Origin: Sodiomyces alkalinus F11
Lineage: Eukaryota > Ascomycota > Sordariomycetes > Glomerellales > Plectosphaerellaceae
Direction of reading: 5' to 3'
Length of the DNA stretch: 64,000 nt
Assembly: GCF_003711515.1 (NCBI RefSeq)
Contig: NW_021167079.1
Span: 795,471 to 859,470, forward strand
Positions 48,977-59,425 of the stretch are shown one piece after another; within the stretch, counting starts at the first letter, position 1; each line of letters opens with the position of its first letter. The translations under genes and the position numbers were made by a program. The notes under the pieces are model-generated. The model did not search any database and was not told where the DNA came from. It was given only the letters and a program-made list of their open reading frames with translations.

Positions 48977-49008
48977 TCAGGGGCTCAGGGGCTCAGGGGC
49001 TCAGGGGC
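48977..49008. repeat. Octamer tandem repeat (tcaggggc)n
   Basis: Four perfect copies of tcaggggc lie about 225 bases past the stop of gene B, with degenerate copies on both sides (about 48954-49018). It is the same unit as at 29994 and, inverted, at 23148. Confidence 0.88.
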
Positions 49009-49345
49009 TTCCAGGGGAATCATTCGGATTTGATAATCCACTTACGTGGTTAGTAATCGCAAAGTTAATTGATTAGGTACAAGTTACGCGGACCGATAAT
49101 TCTTCCGGTGCTTCTTTGTGACATTAGATGCCCCTGATCTCATGATTTCTCATCCCTCCTTTGTCTTCTCTCCCCTCCCCCTGCCTCCTCTTCACTTTTT
49201 CCACGTTCATCCATGGCACCTGTCGTCAATTTCTCCCTCGATAACTCTTCCCACCTTTTGTCTTGGCTCATCAGTTCGCGGCTTCGCGCTGCAATGGGAT
49301 CTCAACCACCATCTGTGGCCCATCCGGACTGAGAGTCTAGAGACT

Positions 49346-49369
49346 CCAAGCGACCAAGCGACCAAGCGA
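49346..49369. repeat. Octamer tandem repeat (ccaagcga x3)
   Basis: Three perfect copies of ccaagcga upstream of gene C. It has the same period as the tcaggggc arrays but an unrelated unit. Confidence 0.8.
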
Positions 49370-50137
49370 CCGAGCCGTCTAGACGTCACCTCCATCGTCT
49401 AATCTCAGAATGAGGGCATCAAACCGGTGTAATCAACTGAGATTGTCTGTCTGCACCTTCACCGTGCCGTTATTTGACCAAGTGGTCTCAAAACTATGTG
49501 TCCCGACTAGGGAAGCCTTGGCCCTTGGCCCCTTGTTCAGGGGCTATGGCCCATGGGCCGATGCGAGCCCGATGAGGGCGTCCTGGCGAGCACATTCCCA
49601 GGGATTCAGCTTCTTTGTTTATTCGGATTCCAGTCTTCCAAGACTAAAAGAAAAAGCCGCTTCCGGATGACACTGCCAACATTCCAAGGACCACATTGAC
49701 GGAGTCTTTGTTCTCCCTGGTTCATTGTTCCCCAAGTTGGATCTATCATCTACCCATGCCACCCAACGCCTTTGTTCCTGAATTGGAACCGAGCTGTCGA
49801 GGCCAGAAGCTCCAGACAAGGAGCAAAGATTGACTTGGACTTTCTCCGATTCGTCTCCTCTGCTCTCTTTCGCACTATCATCTTCTCTTCTTGATTCTTG
49901 CCCATCATTATCGAAGGCGATCTGTTCCGTGTTGCATTACTTTTCCCAAGTCTTCATCGAGGGACCGACGGATAGGCTACGTTACTGTTCATTCAACTTA
50001 CGACGCCCGACCACCTTTACCATTTGCCTCGCTCATTACGGCACTGCCACTGCATCTTATATCTTAGATCACGAACTCGACGAAGACTGTCATCACGGCC
50101 CACGGATTTCCTCGCTCGTCACGGTGACTTGAGAGAA

Positions 50138-53100
50138 ATGGAAGACTCTTCGGATGCCAGTCAGGGATCTCCTCCCCCATTGCCCCAATCGCAATGGTCT
50201 CGCCGGTACAACATCCCGACACAGGTGCCCTCCGTGGGACAAGGCCTGTGCTGGATGGATCCTCAGTATCCGTCCCTCGACGTCGACACGCTCCAACCGA
50301 CCAATGCCCCCGGCCCGGGCGAGAAGTTCCCCTGCCCCGAACCCCAAGATATGGACTCCCTGTTCCTGTCGGAGCAGCTCCAAAGCCGCACATACGCCCT
50401 CCGAACCTGGGAAGCCGCCGTCCTGACCTCCATGAACCCTTACATGGAGCCTACCGACGAGCACACCTTGGGACGAGACCTCGACCTGGAGCCGAAGAGG
50501 TCCTGTACGCTCATCAACGAGTCGGAATGGATGAGCTTCTTCCACAAAGAGCGCTGGAATCTTGATTTTACGAACCCAGAGGTGGGCATGCGATGGTCGG
50601 TGGACGACCCTAAAATCTGGCATGCCATGCGGCCGTCCATCGACTTGGCGAATCGCCTCCTCAAGGCGGCTTGCTACCACAAATGGTAACGTTCACCCGC
50701 TCGCTCCTTTGGGTGTCTTGTCTTGCTACCTTGTTCTTCTTCTCCAGGCTAACCAGCAGCTGCTTCAAGGATGGCAACACTCATCAACCCCAACCACGTC
50801 GCCGCCCTAGGGGATGTTGAGCTGCCGCTTCAAAACCCAGCAGGCCGTAAGGGAAACATTTGGAAAATGCTGGACGTGGATCCCCGGTGTCTCCTGTCGC
50901 CCGCAGACACCCTGAATATGCTCAACGGATTGCTCGGGACTGCGCGCTTTGGATTCTTCGACCAACATAACACCCAAGATCCAACAGATGTCGTGGATGC
51001 CTACACTTTCCCGTCCCCGTACCCGGAGAACTTCAACGGTCCCGTCTTGACAGAACCGTCACGGAGTCAAATCATAGTCAACGTCGAACTGATCCAGCCA
51101 CTTCTCGATAATAGTCTTCCTGCTCATACTCGGCGCACAACGCAAGTGGTATTGGGCATCACGGTAACAACATCTGCCCGTTATACTACCCACTTGCAGG
51201 ACCCCGTCTGCTGACATTGCATATTTCATATCTACATAGCTCGCGCACGAGCTCATGGTTCGTCTTCTTCCGACTCCCCTATTCTCTATTGCCGTACAGC
51301 AAAACTCGAAGCTGATATACCCCCTTTCTCTTTACAGCATGCGGTTTTCTTGGAGCAGCTGAGACGCCATATGAGGCTCCCAGTTCGGCCCTATCCCACG
51401 CCCCGTTGGTACTATGAAACTGTGAGACCGAGTCTGGGACTCTGAGCTTCCCCTGCCGCTCCGAACTCGTCGCAAAGGAAACCGACTAACAATGTCCACT
51501 CTCTCCGACCTTGGGTAGTATGATTACAATGAGAATGTTTATGAATTGGGCGAGTCCTTTGAGAAATCCATCTTCGGCCACCGCTTCAACGAGGCCGGAC
51601 GACCGCATTCCTCTTCCTGGGTTGGACCGCGTTATCGCAGCCGGGTTTTGTTCCTGCTGGGAGCCTTGAACTGGCCAACCCGTTCTTGCTTCTACAAGTC
51701 GTACGGAATACATCGCCATCAGCTGCCCCAATCGGAACGCGCACCAGTACCGTCCATTTATCACTTTTGGCTCATGTCCATGCCGTTTTGGCACAACGTA
51801 GTGGACAAGTACGGCCTGGACGCTCTGCGCATTCCCCGGATGCTCCACTCCGAATACGACGAGGGCTACTCCGTTGCTGGCTGGGACCAGGATCCCGGGG
51901 TGGGCGCGTCGCCTTTGGCGCCGCCCCTCAAGCGGTTGGCGAGGCTGCTGCACCAGGCGCGACTGAAGTGGCAGGAATGGCGCGAGCCGTGGTACAAGGA
52001 CTCCTTGGCGAGGTGGCAGCTGACGCCCTACAGCGACGGACGCAAGCGGACCCAGCTCGACTTTATCCTCACCACGCTCATGACGGGGCGCACGCCGATG
52101 GACGAGCGGTACATGGTCACCATATGTACCGACTGGATGGAGCCGTATCACTGGCCGAGTAGCCGGCTATTGGTGAACCGGCCCGAAGGCAGAGACGTGG
52201 AGGACTACAGGAGGACGGACTGGTTCTACCGGGCGCTCGCGATGCTCATCGCCGCCGCCATCCCTACGCACCCGGAACCGCTCCGAGCCTACGTGACGCC
52301 GCACTACCCAGTCGGTGTGCCCTGGTCCATGAGGACGGGTCCGCATTTCTTTTCCCTGGAGGAACTGGGGGCTCGTCAAACAGCCGTGGTGGAGTGCATG
52401 ACCATGCGCGGGCGTGCCGGGCAGCAAATGGAGCTGCACTATCCCGCATACGGCCTCGAGCCATACCTACCCATGGGGCTCAAAGAATACCGGACTCGCC
52501 TGGTCCAGATTGCGAAGGTCTACTGGCGAAACTACGAGCTTCACATGACTGTGGTGCCTCGCGGCCTGAAGACGGCCTTCTCCAACACCTGCGAGCAGCT
52601 TCTGCAGCAAATCGAACGCCACGCGGCCCACGATGCCGCGGACAATTTGGCGACCGATTCGTGGCTGGACTTCCCCTTCCGGCTCCCGCCGTATGGCGAG
52701 CTAGGAACGACCAGGGTATTCGGGTTCGACGAGGCATACGAGCTGCGGGAAGCGGCCGACGATGACACGTTCGGCCAGGTCGTTCTCGAGCCGGACAACG
52801 TCGGGGAGTTGCCCGCCTGGGCTTTCGCGGGAACGGCGAGCAGCCCGCAGGAGGAGGCACCGCTGAATCTGTTTACTATGCGCCAGTTTTCGGTTGCCGA
52901 GGTGTACGACTACGGGGAGTCGGTCGGGCGCCCCATGGTCCTCGTCGACAGGGTCAGCTGGACCGCGGTGTACACTTGGCCGGAGGTCGCCCGTTGTCTC
53001 GGACTTGACGCCACGGAGCCCTGGGCTCTCACTACGTGGACCCAGGAGGGCCGGTTTCTGAGAGCGTCCGACGCAACGATGTTTCTGGCCCTGGACGCCG

Positions 53101-55435
53101 CGTCTCGCCCGCAACCCGTCGGCCGACTGATCCGGGTGGTGCGGGAGGAAGACCCGGCGTTGTGGACTAGGACGACCGAGTCGACGTTTGTCACGATCCT
53201 CGGATATGTATACAATATCACAGGTAGGGGCCCCCCTGCCGCCCCCGAACCATGACTTGTTTGTCGTTTTTGATTGTCCGTCATGCTGAGCACTAACATG
53301 GCTGGCGTATAGACATCAAATTTGGCGAGTCTACACACTCTGAAAGAGAGCTGGGCAGAATCATGCGGAAAATCGCGGGCGGCAACCCCCAACAGGATCT
53401 TTTGAGGGCTGGTGTCAATATTGATGCGGTTGTCGACATGCTTGAACAGTACAAGGTGGCGGTTATACAGCAGAGGGTGACTCCAGTGCAGAGCGATCAA
53501 GTGTTCACCAGGAAAGACGTCAAGTGGCACAGGCACAGAAAGGCGCACACTGGATTTTATATCATCATACGGAACAACGTATACGACATCAAAGGTAAAG
53601 CAAGGCCTTTATCAAGCCACCCCTCCCCTCCCTTGGCCCCCCTTTTTTTTTCCGCGGCCGGCTATTGACACTGAGGGAACAGACTATAGCAGCTTTCACC
53701 CCGGAGGGATCGATCATCTACAAGATTTCGGGGGCCGGGATGCCACGAAGGCTTTTGAAAAAATGCACCAGGACCCCGACGGTCTCTTGAAGCGCATGGA
53801 CTATCTGCGGATTGGGCGCATAGTGGAGGAATACCACCCCGATCAGCTGATCCCCCCTGGATGCGTCAGGCTGCACGACAACATCTATAACATCCACTGT
53901 GAGACCCCGTTCTTCTCCTTCTCTGTCTCTTGGGGACCAGAGCCCTCATGCTGACCGGATGGGGGTTTGTGACGTATACAGCCCTGTTGAAGGAGGAGGC
54001 GACATCTGGCCTAGGACAGAGGCTACTGCCTTTCGAGGGCAAGGCTCTCAACCCGGAATCGAAACGAACGCATGCCAAGGAGAACGCGGAGCACGAGCTT
54101 GCCACGATGCTCGTGCAGAGACGAGAAGCCATTGTGGGCAAAAGGTGGCAGTTTGCGGATCGTGCGATGCCATATATAACGGCGGAGCAACTAGCCGAGT
54201 TCTACTTTGACATGGACGTTTTCGAGAAGACTTACAGGCAAGCTTTTGTGGGAGTCGACAGCGTGGATGGCAGCAAGTGTCTGGTCTACGATGTCACAAG
54301 TGAGTCTCTCGGATATTATCCCGTATTGTCGTTAATGGGAGCGTTCAGAACTTCAGTCATTCGGGCGAAGCACTGACAGTGAGTGGCAGATGTGATGCGG
54401 TTTGGTTCGGAGTTTGAACGAACCCGGTTGAGCCCCTGGATGGGGAATATCATTGAAGACGAGGAGACGGCGGCCTGGGTTCGGGAGACGTTTGACGTCT
54501 ATATCGTCGCACGGCTGGCCGAAGGGAAGAGCAAGCAGAAAGCAAAGGCGAACCAAGTGGATTGGAACCCCATTCGCAATTTAACAGGTATGTTGCCGTT
54601 TTATTTTTTATCCTTCTTTCAACCGTCCAACGCGACGCGAGCTGACAAACTAATAGACGCAGACATACTAGCCCTTGAACCATCAGGGCCTATCGTCTAC
54701 AGCCAGGCGTTCCCGCATCCCCAAGAGCCACATCCGCTCAACCCGCCGCCCACGCATCCTGAAAACAACGCCGAGGACCCGTTCCAAAAGGGCTTCGTAG
54801 AAGAAGGCGAGAGTTACGAAAGGGCGCTATTCGTCGACGAAACGATGGAGGAACTAGCGCGAGGCATTCACGACTGGGACATCTCCGAGCCGTGCCCGCC
54901 CGCCAACCGACCTCACCACTTCGCCCCGGAGCCGAGACGCAGCCCGCGCGAGGACTTGGACGCCTTCTACGCTCGATACCGGGGTTCCGACGGGACGTTA
55001 CCGGTAGACCCAACGCCGCCGGAACCGTGGGGCCCTCACAGCCAGGAGATGGAAATGGCGCTGAAGAGGATAGAGGACCATCAGAGGGGACTGGAGGCCG
55101 ATCTGGCAAAGGCGCGCCGCTTCCCCCATTTCCGCAGGATGAACGCCCTCGCTAAGAAGGCGGCGGAACAAGCGGCTGCTGCGGAGAAGAAGAAGGGCAA
55201 GAGCAAGGTCGTCGTGGGGAGTTTGGTCTGTGAGGAGGAACCCGTCGCTGTTGCTCACATGGCGCTGGTCTCGGCGGTCGAGGAGGAGTCCATTCGACCC
55301 CCTGCGGTGGTACGTCGAGCGAAACGACGCCGTGTTGTGTCGATGGCAGAGGGTACTGAGGAGGAGGTTTCGCATAGGCGGAAGAAAGTCCGCGTGTTGA
55401 CGCCGCTGTCTACGGAGAAATCTGCGAAAAAATAA
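50138..55435 (+). CDS. Gene C: HExxH metallopeptidase-like protein with five b5-like repeats
   Basis: Ten exons (50138-50685, 50770-51163, 51240-51257, 51338-51421, 51519-53223, 53313-53594, 53683-53898, 53982-54299, 54390-54587, 54657-55435) give 1513 residues. Core blocks match gene B: RWSVDDPKIWHAMRPSIDLAN, YHKWMATLINP, HELMH at 317-321 on an 18-base microexon (LAHELM), ELGESFEKSIFG with Glu357, FWHNVVDKYGLDALR and REPWYKDSLARWQL. The C-terminus holds a row of b5-like units, each cut by a phase-1 intron after its core strand: VTILGYVYNIT, FYIIIRNNVYDIK, VRLHDNIYNIH, SKCLVYDVT and WNPIRNLT. The second continues as DYSSFHPGG (HPGG at 1016-1019; second His at 1039), so only this unit keeps both potential haem ligands. 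The tail is Pro/Glu-rich, then Lys/Arg-rich (RRAKRRRVVS). It ends 200 bases from the convergent EMW1-type gene. Function is unknown; motifs suggest a zinc hydrolase fold plus haem- or ligand-binding modules. Confidence 0.82.
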
Positions 55436-55635
55436 GGGGGGAAGGCCGCGTTCTTTCATAGACGAGTAGATAGACATGAGATGCAGATAGAATAGGCTCC
55501 CGATTTGATTATCAGTTTCTTTTTCTTCGTCTATATCCGAGTCAAGTCTTGCAACTCTATATCGCGGACTTGTTTTTATCTATAACCGTATTGACCTCGT
55601 CCCCTGTCCTGCCACACCCCATGGCCCACGACAAC

Positions 55636-58600
55636 TCACTTCTCCAACCCCTCCATCAACCCTTCCAACACCTTCCACCCCTCGCTGCCCTCCCACGGAT
55701 CCCTCGCCTTGCTCATCACACTGCGCACCGCACTCCGGCCCTTGCTCTTCCACCGACTCCCAACGCCATCGACCCCCTCCCCAAAATTCTCCAGCACGCC
55801 CACCAATTCCGCCGTCCGGCTCACGACCTCATCCCACGCCTCGGCATCCTCAAGCCAACTCTTCCTCGCCCCGCCCTCCGCCTCCGCGCCGCCAGCGGGG
55901 GTCGAAGAGGAGGACGACCCGGCCAACAAGCCCGAAGACGCAGACGCAGTCCCCATCGCAGCGCGCCACGCCTTCTCCGCGGCGTCGATGCCGCCCTTGT
56001 AGTCCCCCCTCCAGACGCGCGCGCGGGAGACCAGGGCCCACAGGTCCGACCGCGCGGTGATGAGCGGGGCGACGACGTCTTCGAGGAGGGAGAGGACGGC
56101 GCGCTCGATGCTGCCGCGCGGGGGTTCGTACGGTGTTGTTGTTGTTGTTGTTGCTGTCGCGTTTGCCGCCGCCGCCGCTGCCGCCCCGTTCTCGGCGCCG
56201 CGCGCGAGGACGGTGTCTTGGACCAGGGCGCGGAGGAGGTCAATGTCGATGGCGGTCTCGGAGGCGCGGATGCGCAGGATGCTGCGCAGGGCGTGGACCA
56301 TGTCGGCGTAGGCGGGCGGGCGGGCGCGGGAGGCCAGGGTGAGGACGTTGTCCCAGATGCGCCAGTTGCTGGAGGCGAGGGTGGCGCCGCGCTTGTAGGC
56401 CGAGAGGGACTGGGCGAGGAGTTTGGCCGGGTCGCGCTTCGGTTTCGGTTTCGGTTTCAGGTTCGGTGTCCCCTGCGCCGCGGCCAGCTTGACGGATTCG
56501 AGGTGCAGGCTCCAGAGGGCGCTGCCGAGGTTGCTCCAGGTCCTGGCGTCCTCGCCGGCGATAGGGTCGCCGGCCGAGGCGATGGCGCGGCTGTAGGCGT
56601 CGGCGGCGTCGTCGAAAAGACCCAAACGGAGCGAGATGTCGCCAAAACGAGACCAGAGCTCCGGACTCAGTCGGTTGCATCTTGTGGCGGCGGCATAGGC
56701 CTCGCGGGCCTTCTCGAGGCCTCCCGGTGTCTTCTGGGAGAGGTAGTGCTCGCCTAGGGATTTTTGGGCACGGGCGTATCTCTGGTTGGAAACGGACCAG
56801 GCACGTTCGTAGTGCGAAGGGTCGGATTCGAGGTCACCCAGGATGCAGAACAGACGCGGCGCGTTGGGCGGAAGGGGGTTGCGTTCCGGGCCGGAGAAGA
56901 GGGAGGGGTCGAGACGGGTAGGGTCGTCGGGAAGGACTTCGGCGTCCGGGTCCGCATGGGTGGTGTTTTCGCCTGGCTGCGTGCCGGTTCGGTGGAAGAG
57001 GCGCCATCGTATAATTCCCTTGGCTTTTTCTTCTCCGCCGCTGCCGCGACCCGAGCCGTCGGCCTCGGCAGTGTTGGCGGCACTGGCAAGACAAACGGCC
57101 ACTTCGGCCCATAGACGAAGGCGCTTGAAGATCTCGAGGGCGGAGACGAGCGAGCCGACGCCTACCCAGGAGTACGCGAGCTCGGACTCGAGGTGCCAGC
57201 GGGGTGGGGAGGCGAGGGCGTGGATGTAGTCGAGACGGACGTGAGCGGGAGCAGATTCGGTGGGTTGTGGCGCCGGGAAGAAGGACGTTGGTTTGTCGGT
57301 GTCGGTAGAAGAAGAAGAATCAACGGCCGGCTTGGGCTGTTCGCGCTGGTCCGGCGCGGTGATGGCAATAGCTGGCACGTCTGCCTCCTTCGTTTCGTCA
57401 GAACCGCTGGTCGTGGCGGGATCAGAGGAAGACGACGAGGAAGACGACTGGGAAGCCTGCTCGGTGTCGGTGTCGACAATGACCTGGTCCACAACGGCCT
57501 GCATCTGGAGCACACCCCTTTCGATGGTGCGGCTGCGATGCACCTCGATTCGCGATCTCACCAGCAATGCCTGGGTATAGACCTGCCAGTTGGTCGACTT
57601 GTCGGTGATGACGCGGACGGCATACGGCAGAACCTCCTCGGATGTCAGCGTATCGACCGGTGAGAACGAGTCCTTGATGGTCGCTTCGGTCAAGAGGATG
57701 ATCTGATCCAGCGGCGAGAGCTGCGGCTGGTTGTCGGGACTCAAGTCGGCCAGAACGGGAGGCAACGTCGACTCTCCTCCCGAGCCATGGCCGTTCGTCC
57801 CGTTGGTCCCCTTGTTACTAAACTCGATGTTCTCGAGCAAGGTGTCGTCGTTCAGAAGCAGCGCTTCCGGTCTAGCCTCTGCCTCTTCTTCTTCCTCGTC
57901 GTTTTCGTCCGTCCCCTCGTCACCAACTCCACTCTTGGCCAACACCACCAACTGGCTGGTACTCTTCTCCTGCCACCTCGTCCGCTTCCCCAGCGCACCC
58001 GACAGTGCGTAAGCGAAGCCATTCAGCCTAGCCGCCTCCGCAACCGCCTCCCGGGCCCGATCATCCCGCCCCAGCATGACATGCACATTCGCCGCCTCCA
58101 GCAAAAACCGCACCTTCTCCTCGCGGGACCACACCCCCGCCGCATCGCCCGTCAAATCCCAAACATCCTCCCCCTCCCCCTCCCCCTCTCCGAAAAGCTG
58201 CGCCCTGACCACCCCCAGCGCGTCGACAATCTCCTCGGCGAGCGAGGGCACGTCGATCCACTGCGCCGCCTTGGAAAAGTGCGTCCCCGAAAGCGAAGGC
58301 TGCGCCAGCAGGCGGAAATGCCACACGAGGACGCGGAGGCGCAGCCAGGCCAGGGAGACGCGGCCGCCGCCGATGGGTCGGGACACGGGAGCGGTCGAGC
58401 GGCGGACGACGTGGCGCGCAAAGGCGAAGAGCTCGATGTGCGGGATGTAAGGGTAAGGGGAGACGCCGTCGACTTCGAGCGAGGCGATGCACGACGCGCG
58501 GAGGCGCTTCGATTCCGCGGCGGTCGAGGCAAAGAGGGACGATGTGAGGTTGGATTTCGCGGCGGGTTCGAGGGCGGGACCCGTGACGTTGATTTGGAGG

Positions 58601-58851
58601 AAGGCGTTGAAGGCTGCGAGGCCTATGGCGAGTTCATCTTCGGCTGCTGGGGGCTCGCTTCCCCCAGTTTCTTTCTCTTCCTTCTCCTTCTCCTTCTCGT
58701 CTTCGGTTCGAGGGCCTTGTGGGACGGTATTGGAGCCGAGGAGTGTCGTGGTGAAAGACTGGACGAGGGTTCTTGCTGATGGCTCAAGGAGTGTTTCTAT
58801 GTATGCACCAGCCTCTACCCTGGCGAGTAGGGAGTCTGATGAGCTCGCCAT
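55636..58851 (-). CDS. EMW1: TPR protein of the Emw1/TTC27 type
   Basis: A single exon gives 1071 residues starting MASSSDSLLARVEAG. The hallmark is the TPR array around residues 690-790: HYERAWSVSNQRYARAQKSLG, then ARAQ..., CNRLSPELWSRFGDISLRLG, FDDAADAYSRAI and TWSNLGSALW. This arrangement is that of TTC27, whose yeast homologue Emw1 is essential for cell-wall maintenance. The N-terminal half has the conserved SPYPYIPHIELFAFARHVV. Two stretches are low complexity: Glu/Lys-rich near 50-70 and an Ala/Thr tract from a trinucleotide repeat (about 56132-56175). A short KPKPKPK repeat near 56440 matches a hexamer repeat in the DNA. An upstream in-frame ATG at 58938 adds 29 residues without family features, so the later Met was chosen. 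Molecular function is probably chaperone-like scaffolding (inference). Confidence 0.87.
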   Translation of the reverse strand: MASSSDSLLARVEAGAYIETLLEPSARTLVQSFTTTLLGSNTVPQGPRTEDEKEKEKEEKETGGSEPPAAEDELAIGLAAFNAFLQINVTGPALEPAAKSNLTSSLFASTAAESKRLRASCIASLEVDGVSPYPYIPHIELFAFARHVVRRSTAPVSRPIGGGRVSLAWLRLRVLVWHFRLLAQPSLSGTHFSKAAQWIDVPSLAEEIVDALGVVRAQLFGEGEGEGEDVWDLTGDAAGVWSREEKVRFLLEAANVHVMLGRDDRAREAVAEAARLNGFAYALSGALGKRTRWQEKSTSQLVVLAKSGVGDEGTDENDEEEEEAEARPEALLLNDDTLLENIEFSNKGTNGTNGHGSGGESTLPPVLADLSPDNQPQLSPLDQIILLTEATIKDSFSPVDTLTSEEVLPYAVRVITDKSTNWQVYTQALLVRSRIEVHRSRTIERGVLQMQAVVDQVIVDTDTEQASQSSSSSSSSDPATTSGSDETKEADVPAIAITAPDQREQPKPAVDSSSSTDTDKPTSFFPAPQPTESAPAHVRLDYIHALASPPRWHLESELAYSWVGVGSLVSALEIFKRLRLWAEVAVCLASAANTAEADGSGRGSGGEEKAKGIIRWRLFHRTGTQPGENTTHADPDAEVLPDDPTRLDPSLFSGPERNPLPPNAPRLFCILGDLESDPSHYERAWSVSNQRYARAQKSLGEHYLSQKTPGGLEKAREAYAAATRCNRLSPELWSRFGDISLRLGLFDDAADAYSRAIASAGDPIAGEDARTWSNLGSALWSLHLESVKLAAAQGTPNLKPKPKPKRDPAKLLAQSLSAYKRGATLASSNWRIWDNVLTLASRARPPAYADMVHALRSILRIRASETAIDIDLLRALVQDTVLARGAENGAAAAAAANATATTTTTTPYEPPRGSIERAVLSLLEDVVAPLITARSDLWALVSRARVWRGDYKGGIDAAEKAWRAAMGTASASSGLLAGSSSSSTPAGGAEAEGGARKSWLEDAEAWDEVVSRTAELVGVLENFGEGVDGVGSRWKSKGRSAVRSVMSKARDPWEGSEGWKVLEGLMEGLEK

Positions 58852-59425
58852 TTGCTTGTGTTGTACCTCGAACGGTTGATATAGTTGAAAAGAATCGAAA
58901 GCCCTGCCCTGGAGTGACAGCAACGGCCAACGATCCAATGCCGCGAACAGGCAAAGACTCGGGTCAAGTTTGAAGTCTGCGTGAGGCTTTCGAAGGTCAG
59001 ACTCGGGACGCAGGACTCGGGACGTTGGGAATTGTTGTGGTTATTGTGCTGGCATGACAAGCCAGAATATAATGCGAAAGGAAAACAAAAAAAGAAGAAG
59101 CTCAGAAGCAAAAGTCGGCGATTTCCCAAAATCATGGTGGGGGCGGGGTAAATTTTCGTATTTGTCACCGAATGACTAATCCAGCTACCCCTCCACTCAC
59201 CGACATCACCGACCTCCGTCCTCACCGACCACCGTCCTCACCGATAACATTCTGTCCCATCACCATCTCACAAAAAAACACACATGACACACACTCGAAA
59301 CAAGAGAGGAGATCAGATGAACTGATACATGCCACTGCTCATTGATACGCTACCTTATGGTAAGAGGATACGTAAGCTACATCATCCATGACGCTGATAA
59401 CGCTGCGTGCAGGACCACACGAGCC
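58852..59425. other. Intergenic between EMW1-type and GYF genes
   Basis: This region holds the promoter and leader of the EMW1-type gene and the 3' end of the GYF gene, both on the minus strand. A short repeat of caccgacc-like units lies near 59195-59240. No coding region is supported. Confidence 0.5.

Larger units (their letters stand above)
48753..50137. other. Intergenic between genes B and C with two octamer repeats
   Basis: About 1.4 kb holding the 3' region of B, the (tcaggggc)n array at 48977-49008, a different octamer array at 49346-49369, and the promoter and leader of C, which is pyrimidine-rich in places. No coding region is supported. Confidence 0.55.

Noticed and set aside
57787..58779. 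Plus-strand open frame of 330 codons opposite the EMW1-type gene
   Set aside because: Shadow frame; the minus strand shows a continuous TPR protein with conserved blocks.
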